In this document: positions 15,388-24,515 of the stretch, one piece after another
Layout: every line of letters starts with the position of its first letter
Numbering within the stretch: the first letter of the stretch is position 1
Origin: Caproicibacter sp046707225
GTDB taxonomy: Bacteria; Bacillota; Clostridia; Oscillospirales; Acutalibacteraceae
Reading direction: 5' to 3'
Length of the DNA: 64,000 nucleotides
NCBI RefSeq assembly: GCF_046707225.1
Contig: NZ_JBJKOP010000029.1
Coordinates: 124,001-188,000 of the forward strand
Notes under the pieces: generated by a model
What the model was told of the DNA's origin: nothing
Seen by the model: only the letters and a program-made list of their open reading frames with translations
Database searches by the model: none
Made by a program: the position numbers and the translations under genes

Positions 15388-17740
15388 TCTGGGACGGCGC
15401 ATGATTTTTTTTGACGGAGGCATGGGCACTCTTCTTCAGGCAAACGGCTTGGGGGCCGGGGAACTGCCGGAACTATGGAATCTTGAAAAGCCGGATTTGA
15501 TCGAAGGCATTCACCGACAGTATATTGAGGCCGGAGCGGATCTTTTAAAAACAAACACCTTCGGCGCAAACCGAATCAAGCTGCGCGGCAGCGGGCATGG
15601 GGTGGAAGAAATCGTCTCCGCGGCGGTAAGACTGGCAAAAGCGGCGGCAGAAAAAACAGGCGCGCTGGTCGCTATGGATATCGGGCCTACGGGGAAACTG
15701 ATGAAGCCGATCGGAGACCTTGCGTTTGAAGAGGCCGTATCGGTTTTTGCGCAGGCCGCCGCCGCAGGGGAAAAAGCGGGCGCCGACCTGATTTTGATCG
15801 AAACAATGGGTGATACGCTGGAATGCAAGGCGGCTGTTCTCGCGGCAAAAGAAAACACGTCTCTGCCCGTTTTCGCTACCATGATCGTCGACGAAACCGG
15901 ACGCCTGCTGACCGGCGGGGATATTCCGGCGTTTGTCGCTTTGCTGGAGGGCCTCGGCGTTGACGCGCTGGGTTTGAACTGCGGATTCGGGCCGGACCAG
16001 ATGAAAAGGTTTCTTCCTCGGCTTTTGGAATGCTGCTCGGTTCCTGTCGTTGTGAACCCGAACGCCGGACTGCCCCGTGTCGTCGACGGAGAAAATGTGT
16101 ATGACGTCACCCCGGAGAAATTTGCCGCCGATATGAAAGAAATTGCGGAAAGCGGCGCCTGGGTCGTCGGCGGGTGCTGCGGCACGACTCCGGAATATAT
16201 CCGCGCGGTGACAAAACAGTGCGCGCGGGTCGTACCGAAGCCGATTACGAAAAAGGAGATTACGGTTGTATCCTCTTATTCCCGCACGGTGATGTTTAGG
16301 GAGCGGCCCGTGCTGATCGGAGAAAGAATCAACCCGACCGGCAAAAAACGGCTGAAACAGGCGCTTCGGGAAAACGATATGGATTATTTGCTTCGGGAAG
16401 CCGTTACCCAGCAGGAGAACGGAGCCCAGGTGCTGGACGTGAACGTCGGCCTGCCGGAGCTGGATGAAACGGCGGTGCTCAGCCGTGCGGTTCGGGAAAT
16501 TCAGGGTGTCACCGGCCTGCCGCTTCAAATCGATACCTCCAGTCCGCAGGCAATGGAAGCAGCCATGCGGGTTTATAACGGAAAACCGTTGGTGAATTCG
16601 GTCAACGGCAAGGAGGAATCCATGAGGGCGATTTTTCCGCTGGTCAGGAAATACGGCGGCGTGGTCATTGCCCTGACGCTGGATGAGAGCGGAATCCCTG
16701 AAACGGCGGAGGGCAGGTTCCGGATTGCCGAAAAAATCCTTTCCGCCGCCCGGGAATACGGGTTGGAGAAAAAAGACCTGGTGTTTGACCCGCTTGCCAT
16801 GACCATCAGCGCCGGGCAGCAGAACGCCGCGGTTACGCTCGAGGCTCTTCGTCTGATTCGGGACCGCCTTGGGGCGCATACTTCGCTCGGCGTCTCCAAC
16901 ATTTCCTTCGGGCTGCCCGGGCGCGAACGAATCAACGCGGCGTTTTTTGTCATGGCGATGCAGAACGGCCTTGGCGCCGCGATCCTCAATCCGGGTTCTG
17001 CGGCAATGATGGACGCGTATCGCTCATTTTGCGCACTCAGCGGGGCGGACGACCGCTGTATGGAGTATATCGGACGGTATTCTCAGCAGGAGGAGATAAA
17101 ACCCGCGGCCCCGGTCGGCGGAGAGGCTGCGCTGAGCGACGCGATTCTTCGCGGCTTGAAAGAAAGCGCGGGTTCCGGAGCGTCCCGGCTTTTAGCGTCG
17201 AGGGAGCCGCTTGAAATCATCAATACCGAAATGATTCCGGCCCTCGACCGGGTCGGAAAGGATTTCGAAAAAGGAACCCTGTTTCTTCCGCAGCTGTTAA
17301 TGAGCGCGGAAGCCGCCAAATCCGCGTTCGAGGTTCTGAGGGCAAAAATGAGTGAGAGTGGTCAGACGGAGAAAAAGGGGAAAATCATTCTGGCCACGGT
17401 AAAGGGTGATATTCACGACATTGGCAAAAATATTGTGAAGGTGCTGCTCGAAAATTACGGATTCGACGTACTCGACCTCGGACGAGACGTCGCTCCCGAA
17501 ACAATTGTGGAAACAGCGGTCGCTCAAAAGGTGCGCCTGGTTGGCTTAAGCGCACTGATGACCACCACGGTTGTCAATATGGAGGAAACGATCCGTCAGC
17601 TGCGAACAGCCGTTCCCGATTGCAGGGTAATGGTCGGCGGCGCCGTTCTGACGCAGGAATACGCGGAACACATTCACGCGGATTTTTATTCGCCGGACGC
17701 GATGGGCTCCGTCCGATATGCACAGAAAGTATTTTCCTAA
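15371..17740 (+). CDS. metH: B12-dependent methionine synthase, short form
   Basis: Methylates homocysteine to methionine using methyltetrahydrofolate and a corrinoid. 789 aa in three parts: a homocysteine/zinc domain (GLNCGFG and GGCCGTTP carry zinc cysteines), a pterin-binding domain (ERINPTGKK to NISFGLPGR), and a B12 cap and binding domain with the DxHxxG motif (Asp680, His682, Gly685). The fourth, reactivation domain is absent and supplied by the previous gene. The ATG at 15371 follows GGAGGGAAC and begins the domain; an earlier in-frame start inside the upstream gene is unlikely. A B12 uptake gene pair is divergent next door. Confidence 0.95.
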   Translation: MNLKHDLGRRMIFFDGGMGTLLQANGLGAGELPELWNLEKPDLIEGIHRQYIEAGADLLKTNTFGANRIKLRGSGHGVEEIVSAAVRLAKAAAEKTGALVAMDIGPTGKLMKPIGDLAFEEAVSVFAQAAAAGEKAGADLILIETMGDTLECKAAVLAAKENTSLPVFATMIVDETGRLLTGGDIPAFVALLEGLGVDALGLNCGFGPDQMKRFLPRLLECCSVPVVVNPNAGLPRVVDGENVYDVTPEKFAADMKEIAESGAWVVGGCCGTTPEYIRAVTKQCARVVPKPITKKEITVVSSYSRTVMFRERPVLIGERINPTGKKRLKQALRENDMDYLLREAVTQQENGAQVLDVNVGLPELDETAVLSRAVREIQGVTGLPLQIDTSSPQAMEAAMRVYNGKPLVNSVNGKEESMRAIFPLVRKYGGVVIALTLDESGIPETAEGRFRIAEKILSAAREYGLEKKDLVFDPLAMTISAGQQNAAVTLEALRLIRDRLGAHTSLGVSNISFGLPGRERINAAFFVMAMQNGLGAAILNPGSAAMMDAYRSFCALSGADDRCMEYIGRYSQQEEIKPAAPVGGEAALSDAILRGLKESAGSGASRLLASREPLEIINTEMIPALDRVGKDFEKGTLFLPQLLMSAEAAKSAFEVLRAKMSESGQTEKKGKIILATVKGDIHDIGKNIVKVLLENYGFDVLDLGRDVAPETIVETAVAQKVRLVGLSALMTTTVVNMEETIRQLRTAVPDCRVMVGGAVLTQEYAEHIHADFYSPDAMGSVRYAQKVFS

Positions 17741-17806
17741 CGTGTATTTTCAGGCAGACGGCGAGAAATCGCCGTCCCACACATAATGAACTGCGAGGTG
17801 TTATCA

Positions 17807-19465
17807 ATGAACAGCGAAGCATTAACAAAAAGCATGCCAAAACGTGCCCTGCTCCACGCACTTGGGCTGACCAATGAAGAAATCGACCGTCCGCTGATCG
17901 GCGTTGTCAGCTCCTACAACGAAATCGTACCGGGGCATATGAATCTGGACAAAGTTGTGGAAGCGGTCAAGCTGGGCGTTTCCATGGCAGGTGGAACTCC
18001 GCTTGTTTTCCCCGCGATCGCCGTCTGCGATGGGCTCGCCATGGGGCATCAGGGGATGAAGTATTCGCTTGTTTCCCGCGAGCTGATCGCGGATTCCACA
18101 GAATCCATGGCGCTTGCCCACGCGTTCGACGCGCTCGTCATGGTCCCGAACTGTGACAAAAATGTTCCGGGCCTTCTGATGGCGGCGGCGCGCCTGAATC
18201 TTCCGACCGTGTTCGTCAGCGGCGGTCCGATGCTGGCGGGGAAGGTAAACGGAAAAAAAGTCAGCTTTTCCAGTGTGTCGGAGGCCGTAGCGGAATACGA
18301 TACCGGCAAAATCTCCAAAGAAACGCTCTGTGAATTTGAAAACAAGGGGTGCCCGACCTGCGGTTCCTGCTCCGGTATGTATACGGCGAACAGCATGAAC
18401 TGTCTGACGGAAGCTCTCGGCATGGGGCTCCCCGGCAACGGCACGATCCCGGCGGTCTATTCGGAACGGATTCAGCTGGCGAAGCATGCCGGAATGCAGG
18501 TGATGGAGCTTCTGCGAAGAAACATTCGTCCGCGCGATATTATGACGGAGGGCGCGTTCCGCAACGCGGTGACCATTGATATGGCGCTCGGCTGCAGCAC
18601 CAACAGTATGCTTCACCTTCCCGCGATCGCGCACGAATGCGGCATCGAGCTGAACCTTGATTTTGCGAACGATGTCAGCAACCACACGCCCTGCCTGTGC
18701 CATTTGGCGCCTGTCGGGCATGCGTATATCGAAGAACTCAACGAGGCGGGCGGTGTTTACGCCGTAATGCACGAGATTAATAAGCTGGGGCTGTTGAAAA
18801 CGGATTTGATGACCTGCACGGGAAAAACCGTGGGGGAGAATATCGCAAACGCCGTCAACCGGAATCCGGAGGTGATTCGTCCGGTCGAAAATCCGTTCAG
18901 TAAAACCGGTGGAATCGCTGTTCTTCGCGGCAATCTGGCGCCGGATTCCTGTGTGGTCAAGCGTTCCGCCGTGTCGCCCGAAATGATGACCCACGAGGGG
19001 CCGGCGAAAGTCTTCGACTGTGAAGAGGACGCGATTGAGGCAATCAATTCCGGAAAAATCGTCGAGGGAGACGTCGTAGTGATTCGGTACGAAGGCCCGA
19101 AGGGCGGACCGGGGATGCGTGAAATGCTCAACCCGACCAGCGCGATCATGGGACGCGGCCTTGGCGGCAGCGTCGCCCTCATTACCGACGGGCGGTTCAG
19201 CGGTGCGACCAGAGGCGCGGCGATCGGACATGTATCGCCGGAAGCCGCGGTCGGCGGGCCGATTGCGCTGGTAAAGGACGGGGACAAAATCTGCGTTGAT
19301 ATTTCGAATAACCGGGTTGATGTTCTTGTGGATGACGCGGAATTGGAAGCACGCAGAAAGGAATGGAGGCCGAGAAAGCCGAAAATCACGAGCGGATATC
19401 TGGCCAGATATGCGGCGCTTGTTACTTCGGGCAACCGCGGAGCGGTCCTGGAGCTTCCCCGCTGA
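17807..19465 (+). CDS. ilvD: Dihydroxy-acid dehydratase
   Basis: Dehydrates 2,3-dihydroxy-isovalerate and its methylvalerate homologue in valine, leucine and isoleucine synthesis. The 552-aa length is standard. Iron-sulphur cysteines are visible in PNCDKNVPG and TCGSCSGMYTANSM, and the C-terminal GGSVALITDGRFSGATRG motif is intact. The start at 17807 follows GAGGTG by 7 bases; an ATG 21 bases upstream has no site. It is 66 bases after metH with no terminator between, so it likely shares the T-box transcript, and this fits an isoleucine specifier better than the met genes do. Confidence 0.96.
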   Translation: MNSEALTKSMPKRALLHALGLTNEEIDRPLIGVVSSYNEIVPGHMNLDKVVEAVKLGVSMAGGTPLVFPAIAVCDGLAMGHQGMKYSLVSRELIADSTESMALAHAFDALVMVPNCDKNVPGLLMAAARLNLPTVFVSGGPMLAGKVNGKKVSFSSVSEAVAEYDTGKISKETLCEFENKGCPTCGSCSGMYTANSMNCLTEALGMGLPGNGTIPAVYSERIQLAKHAGMQVMELLRRNIRPRDIMTEGAFRNAVTIDMALGCSTNSMLHLPAIAHECGIELNLDFANDVSNHTPCLCHLAPVGHAYIEELNEAGGVYAVMHEINKLGLLKTDLMTCTGKTVGENIANAVNRNPEVIRPVENPFSKTGGIAVLRGNLAPDSCVVKRSAVSPEMMTHEGPAKVFDCEEDAIEAINSGKIVEGDVVVIRYEGPKGGPGMREMLNPTSAIMGRGLGGSVALITDGRFSGATRGAAIGHVSPEAAVGGPIALVKDGDKICVDISNNRVDVLVDDAELEARRKEWRPRKPKITSGYLARYAALVTSGNRGAVLELPR

Positions 19466-19473
19466 TAAAAACG

Positions 19474-19522
19474 AGAAAACGATTCCTGGTCCGCACCGGA
19501 TCAGGAATCGTTTTCTTTCTTC
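19474..19522 (+). terminator. Terminator of ilvD, bidirectional
   Basis: A 15-bp perfect stem (19474-19488 with 19502-19516) followed by T-rich CTTTCTTT on the plus strand and CGTTTTTA on the minus strand. Its 3' arm overlaps the stop of the convergent ferredoxin gene. Confidence 0.9.
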
Positions 19523-19707
19523 GAAACTGAAATAACAGTTACGGGACATTCGTCCCTCGCGACCAAGACGGTGCGTTCGGCTTCTCTTGGCACCTTTTCC
19601 CGTATAATTTTCGCGTAACCGTCGTCAGCCATACGGAATACTTCGGGACAGGTATATGCACATAAACCGCAGCCGATACAGTTTTTTCGGTCCAGCAGTG
19701 CAGTCAT
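19501..19707 (-). CDS. Single-cluster 4Fe-4S ferredoxin
   Basis: A 68-aa electron carrier. CIGCGLC (Cys10, 13, 16) and the Cys-Pro at Cys54 give the ligands of one [4Fe-4S] cluster. A further Cys20 follows in the first motif (TCPEVF), as in many clostridial monocluster ferredoxins. The last bases of the gene form part of the shared terminator. It is 41 bases downstream of an alpha/beta hydrolase gene and probably on the same transcript. Confidence 0.93.
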   Translation of the reverse strand: MTALLDRKNCIGCGLCAYTCPEVFRMADDGYAKIIREKVPREAERTVLVARDECPVTVISVSKKENDS

Positions 19708-19748
19708 AAACGGTTTCCTCCGTCTCCGCTCGCTGAACTGCGGGCAGC

Positions 19749-20558
19749 TCAGCTGGTGAGAAAACTGGAAAATTCCTGATTAAACTTTTCCAACTCATCG
19801 TAAAATACGGCATGCCCGCTTTGTTCAAACGGGAACAATTTGGAATTTCGAATCTTCCGGTTCAGGGTAAGCGGAAGTTCTTTCGGGCATATTTTGTCCA
19901 AAACACCGTAAAAAATGCCTGTTGGCACCGTGATTTGTTCAAAGTCCGCGCGCAGATCCGCATCCCGCAGCGTTTCCGCGGTTTTCAGGGTACTGTATCC
20001 CGGGCCGGAAAGGCTAACGGAACGGAACCATTCGGCGAACGGCGGCGTAACCGGCTGCGCAAAAAAATCCTGCCCGAAATCATAGATCGCCTGCGGCCGG
20101 TTGCGACTGATTTGTGCAATTAATGAATTAACCTGCTCAAGAGGCAATCCTCCCGGGCAGCCTTCTCGGCTGACAAAACAGGGGGCCGCCGCTGAAAGCA
20201 GCGCCAGCTTTGAAATCTTATATTCTTTATACCGCGACATGTAACGAATCACAATCGCTCCGCCCATGGAAAAACCGACCAGCGTCATTTCCGAAACGCC
20301 GATCATTCGGATCACTTCGTAAAGGTCATCCGCAAGGCGGTCGTAGTCATAGCCGTTCCATGGGGCGTCCGAGCTTCCGAACCCCCGAAGATCAATCGAG
20401 ATACACCGGAAACCGAGCTTTGGAAGAAGGTCAAACTGATATTCGAACATCATGTGATTTAAGGGCCAGCCATGAACCAAAAAAACAGTTTTTTTGCCCG
20501 CGGGATTTAAATCATAAACCGCAAGTTTCACTCCGCGTTCCACATTAACATAATACAT
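19749..20558 (-). CDS. Alpha/beta hydrolase
   Basis: A 269-aa hydrolase of the family that includes chloroperoxidases and arylesterases. LVHGWPL forms the oxyanion-hole region, Ser98 in GFSMGG is the nucleophile, an Asp occurs in GVLDK, and the His in SGHAVF completes the triad. The start at 20558 follows GGAGGTG; an earlier ATG at 20579 is less likely. The substrate cannot be inferred. It may be co-transcribed with the ferredoxin gene. Confidence 0.85.
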   Translation of the reverse strand: MYYVNVERGVKLAVYDLNPAGKKTVFLVHGWPLNHMMFEYQFDLLPKLGFRCISIDLRGFGSSDAPWNGYDYDRLADDLYEVIRMIGVSEMTLVGFSMGGAIVIRYMSRYKEYKISKLALLSAAAPCFVSREGCPGGLPLEQVNSLIAQISRNRPQAIYDFGQDFFAQPVTPPFAEWFRSVSLSGPGYSTLKTAETLRDADLRADFEQITVPTGIFYGVLDKICPKELPLTLNRKIRNSKLFPFEQSGHAVFYDELEKFNQEFSSFLTS

Positions 20559-20623
20559 ATTTCCACCTCCGAAATACATCTATGTGTCAGCGGGGCAAAA
20601 TAGTAATTTTGAGAAGAACAGAA

Positions 20624-20657
20624 AACAAAAAAGCCTCTTTCCCAGAGGAAAAGAGGC
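20624..20657 (-). terminator. Terminator of pyruvate kinase
   Basis: GCCTCTTT pairs with AAAGAGGC plus two further pairs across a bulge; on the minus strand it runs into TTTTTTGTTTTC. Confidence 0.85.
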
Positions 20658-20676
20658 GAAAAAGGTCTTTGTTTCT

Positions 20677-22434
20677 TTAGCCTTTTTTGCATTTTTGTCC
20701 GCTGAAGACAATTCCGCGCCCTGCGTCAACCGTAACGGCGGTGCCGCTTTTCAGCAGCTGGGTGGCATTCTGCGCGGCTACAATGACGGGCTTTCCAAGC
20801 GTCAGTCCGACGATTGCCGCGTGGGAATTCATTCCGCCCCGTTCCGTGATAATGGCGGAGGCGGATTTCAGAATGGAAAGAATATCGTTGGACGTTTCCG
20901 GGATAACGAGAATGTCTCCGTCTTTAAAACGCTCATGAGCTTCCTTTTCATCTCTGCACACGCAAAGGTTGCCGCACACGCTGCCTTTGGACACGCCTCT
21001 GCCGGAGACCAGAACGTCCCCGACCAGCTGAACCTTGAGAAGGTTCGTTGTTCCGGAAACGCCGAGAGGAACTCCGGCGGTGATGACGACGAGGTCGCCG
21101 TCCCGAACAAGGCCGCGCTTTCTCGTGGTTTCCACCACGTGATCAAACAGTTCGTCCGTAGTGTCTTTCTCTTCCACAAGAACCGGGACCACTCCCCAGG
21201 AAAGGTTCATCTGGCGAAGAACCGTCGGGTCCGTCGTGCCGCTGATAATGGGGTGGGACGGGCGGTATTTGGAGATCATTCTGGCCGTGCGGCCGGTTTT
21301 CGTCACCGTAATAATCGCAACGGCGCCCAGGTCGTATGCCGTTGTGCACGTTGCGTGCGAAATGGCGGAGGTAACATTCGGCTGTTCGTAAAAATCGCGC
21401 TTTTTGAACCGCTCAATATAATTGATGTCGTTTTCGGTGCGCTCCGCAATCTTCGCCATGGTCTTGACGGCGAGAACGGGGTACAGCCCCGCGGCGGTTT
21501 CTCCGGAAAGCATGATCGCGCTGGTGCCGTCGTAAATCGCGTTTGCGACATCGGTCGCTTCCGCACGGGTCGGGCGCGGATTTTTCATCATGGAATCCAG
21601 CATTTGCGTCGCGGTGATTACCTGAAGGCCTGCGTTGGAGGCCTTTTTAATCAGTTTTTTTTGAATAATCGGGATCTCTTCCAGCGGAATTTCAACGCCC
21701 AGATCGCCCCTTGCAATCATAATGCCGTCGGAAACCCGGATGATGTCCTCAATATTCTGGACGCCGTCTGAATTTTCAATTTTTGCGATTATGCGGATAT
21801 TGTGGCACCCGAGTTTCTGCAATTCAGAGCGAAGTTCGATGATATCCTGCGCGCTGCGGGTAAAGGACGCGGCGATAAAATCAAAATTTTCCTCAACGCC
21901 GAAAGCAAGGTCCTGCCGGTCCTTCTCGCTGATGAACGGGAGCGAAAGATGCGCCCCGGGCACGTTGATTCCCTTGTGAGAAGAGATGGTTCCGCCGTTT
22001 TCAACGGTGCAGAGCACGTCCGTTTCCGTGCAGGATTCAACTTTCAGCGCGATCAGCCCGTCGTCAATCAGGATCGTTGTGCCGGGGTGAACTTCCTTGG
22101 GCAGCCGTTCAAAGGTGACGGAAACACACTTTTCGTCACCGGCAACGTCGCGTGTTGTCAGCGTGAACCTGTCTCCGGTATTCAAGGTGACGGACGGTTT
22201 CTCAAATTTGCCGATCCGAATTTCAGGCCCTTTGGTGTCGAGAAGAAGAGCAACCGGGAGGTCCAGCTCCTGCCTCAGCTTTTTGACCAGATCGACATAG
22301 GGCTTCTGGTCCGCTCCTGTCCCGTGTGAGAAGTTCAGTCTCGCGACATTCATACCGGACAGCATCAGCTGACGGACGACCTCTTCCTCTTTTGTTGCGG
22401 GTCCCAGTGTACAGACAATTTTTGTTTTTCTCAT
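20677..22434 (-). CDS. pyk: Pyruvate kinase with C-terminal PEP-utilising-type domain
   Basis: Makes pyruvate and ATP from phosphoenolpyruvate and ADP, the last step of glycolysis. The 585-aa protein has the N-terminal TKIVCTLGPAT motif, the active-site region IIAKIENSDGVQNIEDI, and MIARGDLGVEIP. After the usual core (about 475 aa) there is an extra swivelling domain like that of PEP-utilising enzymes (ITERGGMNSHAAIVG), as in Bacillus-type pyruvate kinases. Monocistronic, with its own terminator. Confidence 0.96.
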   Translation of the reverse strand: MRKTKIVCTLGPATKEEEVVRQLMLSGMNVARLNFSHGTGADQKPYVDLVKKLRQELDLPVALLLDTKGPEIRIGKFEKPSVTLNTGDRFTLTTRDVAGDEKCVSVTFERLPKEVHPGTTILIDDGLIALKVESCTETDVLCTVENGGTISSHKGINVPGAHLSLPFISEKDRQDLAFGVEENFDFIAASFTRSAQDIIELRSELQKLGCHNIRIIAKIENSDGVQNIEDIIRVSDGIMIARGDLGVEIPLEEIPIIQKKLIKKASNAGLQVITATQMLDSMMKNPRPTRAEATDVANAIYDGTSAIMLSGETAAGLYPVLAVKTMAKIAERTENDINYIERFKKRDFYEQPNVTSAISHATCTTAYDLGAVAIITVTKTGRTARMISKYRPSHPIISGTTDPTVLRQMNLSWGVVPVLVEEKDTTDELFDHVVETTRKRGLVRDGDLVVITAGVPLGVSGTTNLLKVQLVGDVLVSGRGVSKGSVCGNLCVCRDEKEAHERFKDGDILVIPETSNDILSILKSASAIITERGGMNSHAAIVGLTLGKPVIVAAQNATQLLKSGTAVTVDAGRGIVFSGQKCKKG

Positions 22435-22666
22435 TTTCTTGCAGCCTCATTCCATTACTGCTTATTTTGTATTATTTACCTTATTTTATCTATTACATCA
22501 TACTAGGATTACGAAAAAAAATCAATTCGGCGCCGATAAATTGGCAGAGATTCCGAAAATGCTCCAACAGTTGCATTCATTTCAGATAAGTTATACAATG
22601 GAAAAGAAGAGTAAGCGGAACTGGACGGAATGGATGGAGCAAATGCTGAAACGAAGGGAAAAAGTT

Positions 22667-23455
22667 ATGAAATCGCGCGCCCAGTGGCGCAGTCAGAATC
22701 AGATGAAAAAAATCAAGATTGTGATGACGGTAATCCTGACTGCGCTTTTGCTGTCTGTGGCGGCGGGAGGACTTTTAGCGTGGTCCCAGATGCGGGACTT
22801 TTTTGAACAGAAGGCGCACAGTACTGCTTCGCAGGCCTCCGGTTCCGCATCGTCCGAGGCTGACAGTCTGCCCGTCTACGACGATTCTCTGAATCTGATG
22901 CTGGTGAACTTATCGCATCCCCTGGAATCCGGATACAAGGCGGAATTGACGGATTACGGCGGGTATCGGGTGGATCAAAGAATTCTGCCCGCTCTGAAAA
23001 AAATGATGACTCAGGCGGAATCGGATGGCTGTCCTCTGACATTATCGGGGGGATATGTGGATTCTGATGAGCAGAACCGTCTTTACGAAGCCGAGGTTCA
23101 GCGTCTGATGCAGAAAGAACATCTTTCCCGCGTTCGCGCGGAAAATCAGGCGCAGAATACCGTGGGCAAGGGCGGGTACAATGAGGATCAGACCGGTTTG
23201 GCCGTGACGTTTTCCGCAGACGGGAAAAAGGGATCCGATTTTGCGGCAACCAAACAATATCATTGGCTTTCCGAAAACAGCGTATACTACGGTTTTATTC
23301 TGCGTTATCCCAGCGACAAGGAATCGCTGACGGGAATAGGATTCCAGCCGGAACATTACCGATATGTCGGTACGGAAAATTCGGTTAAAATGAGGGAGTA
23401 TTCCATGTGCATGGAAGAATATGTCTCCTATTTGGCTCAACAGCCGCAAAATTAA
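22667..23455 (+). CDS. Membrane-anchored VanY-like protein with degenerate M15 active site
   Basis: 262 aa. A signal anchor at residues 14-36 is followed by a Ser/Ala-rich linker and an extracellular M15B-type (VanY/DacB D,D-carboxypeptidase) domain. In active enzymes the first zinc motif is SEHQxGLAVD; here it reads NEDQTGLAVT (residues 172-181), so the zinc His and Asp are replaced by Asp174 and Thr181. The catalytic EPWH motif is QPEH (227-230), which keeps only the zinc His. It is therefore probably a non-catalytic peptidoglycan-binding or scaffolding protein. The start follows GAAGGGA; further in-frame ATGs lie upstream without good sites. Confidence 0.78.
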   Translation: MKSRAQWRSQNQMKKIKIVMTVILTALLLSVAAGGLLAWSQMRDFFEQKAHSTASQASGSASSEADSLPVYDDSLNLMLVNLSHPLESGYKAELTDYGGYRVDQRILPALKKMMTQAESDGCPLTLSGGYVDSDEQNRLYEAEVQRLMQKEHLSRVRAENQAQNTVGKGGYNEDQTGLAVTFSADGKKGSDFAATKQYHWLSENSVYYGFILRYPSDKESLTGIGFQPEHYRYVGTENSVKMREYSMCMEEYVSYLAQQPQN

Positions 23456-23474
23456 AATGCGCTGGAAATAGTCC

Positions 23475-23503
23475 TTGCAATTATCCGCCGTGTATGTTAT
23501 AAT
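23475..23503 (+). promoter_or_regulatory. Sigma-A promoter of rpmE
   Basis: TTGCAA, 17 bases, TATAAT; the rpmE start is about 35 bases after the predicted start. Confidence 0.75.
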
Positions 23504-23543
23504 CTTCGCAGTATGGAGTATGGTTGATAAAGAGGTGACAGGA

Positions 23544-23747
23544 ATGAAGGAAAAGATCCATCCGCAGTATCAGGATACGACGATTACCTGCGCATGCGGA
23601 AATGTAATTCATACAAGATCAACGAAGGAAAACATCCGTGTTGAAATTTGCTCCAAATGCCACCCGTTTTTCACGGGAAAACAGAAGCTGATTGATACAA
23701 GCGGCCGTGTTGACATGTTTAAAAAACGTTACGGCATCGGCAAGTAA
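23544..23747 (+). CDS. rpmE: 50S ribosomal protein L31, zinc-binding type
   Basis: A 67-aa large-subunit protein. Cysteines in CACGN and CSKCHPF form the zinc site, so this is the zinc-containing form rather than the zinc-free paralogue made in zinc starvation. The start follows GAGGTG by 6 bases. It has its own promoter and terminator. Confidence 0.97.
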   Translation: MKEKIHPQYQDTTITCACGNVIHTRSTKENIRVEICSKCHPFFTGKQKLIDTSGRVDMFKKRYGIGK

Positions 23748-23762
23748 AAGCGATTTTGTACG

Positions 23763-23799
23763 GATAGACGGCGAGAAAAGCGCCGTCTATCTTTTTTTT
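23763..23799 (+). terminator. Terminator of rpmE
   Basis: An 11-bp perfect stem (23763-23773 with 23781-23791) followed by eight T residues. It lies just upstream of the next ribosome binding site, so the following gene depends on read-through or a promoter I cannot see. Confidence 0.93.
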
Positions 23800-23814
23800 C
23801 GGGGGAGACAGGGG

Positions 23815-24438
23815 ATGAAAGAATATCGAACACTGAGGGCGGCCGCCCGGGTGGAAATTACAGACCGCCGTTCCCGGTTTATCGGTGCCGCCGCGCCCGC
23901 TGCCAGCGAAGAGGAAGCAATTTCTTTTCTGCAGGGAGAAAGGGCCCTCTACCGCGAGGCGAACCATCATGTTTACGCTTATAGCCTGAGACAGGGAGGA
24001 ACATGCCGGCACTCCGACGACGGAGAGCCACAGGGCACCGCAGGGTTGCCGGTGCTGGATGTTCTCCTGAAATCGGAAATAACGGACGCGGTGATTGTTG
24101 TAACCCGCTATTTTGGCGGAACGCTGCTTGGCACCGGAGGCCTGGTCAGGGCATATTCCCATACGGCCGCAATTGCTTTGGAGCAATCCGGAGTTGCGGT
24201 GATGAAGCCCTGTTCCGTACTGGATATCAGCTGCGGATATGCGCGCTACTCCGCGGTTGCCGCGCTGATACCCCGGTATGGCGGCGTGATTGATCATACC
24301 GATTATACCGATGCGGTCGGAATCCGGTTCCATATGGAAAGCAAAAGCCTCAAGGATTTTCGCAATGCCTTATCGGATGCAACCTGCGGGGAGTGCGGCG
24401 CGGAGCTTGTTTCAGAAAAATATTTTGACTTAAATTAA
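23815..24438 (+). CDS. yigZ: YigZ/IMPACT family protein
   Basis: 207 aa. The family motif HSDDGEPQGTAGLPVLDVL and VVTRYFGGTLLGTGGLVRAYS are intact, followed by the smaller C-terminal domain. YigZ proteins are related to eukaryotic IMPACT and are thought to bind RNA or ribosomes; no enzymatic reaction is firmly known. The start at 23815 follows GGGGGAGACAGGGG. It is preceded by the rpmE terminator and followed by dgt. Confidence 0.92.
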   Translation: MKEYRTLRAAARVEITDRRSRFIGAAAPAASEEEAISFLQGERALYREANHHVYAYSLRQGGTCRHSDDGEPQGTAGLPVLDVLLKSEITDAVIVVTRYFGGTLLGTGGLVRAYSHTAAIALEQSGVAVMKPCSVLDISCGYARYSAVAALIPRYGGVIDHTDYTDAVGIRFHMESKSLKDFRNALSDATCGECGAELVSEKYFDLN

Positions 24439-24515
24439 CTTTTTTTGTTACGGGAAAGGAAAAGGGAGAGGAATTCGCGTATAATGCAGTGAAATGCACG
24501 GAAAGGGGTTTCTTT

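Noticed and set aside
17822..19549. A 575-codon open frame on the minus strand opposite ilvD
   Set aside because: Arg/His/Gln-rich composition with no domain; ilvD on the other strand is complete with all motifs.
24440..24515. TATAAT-like box just before dgt as a separate promoter
   Set aside because: There is a -10-like TATAAT at 24480 but no -35 box at acceptable spacing, so it was not listed.
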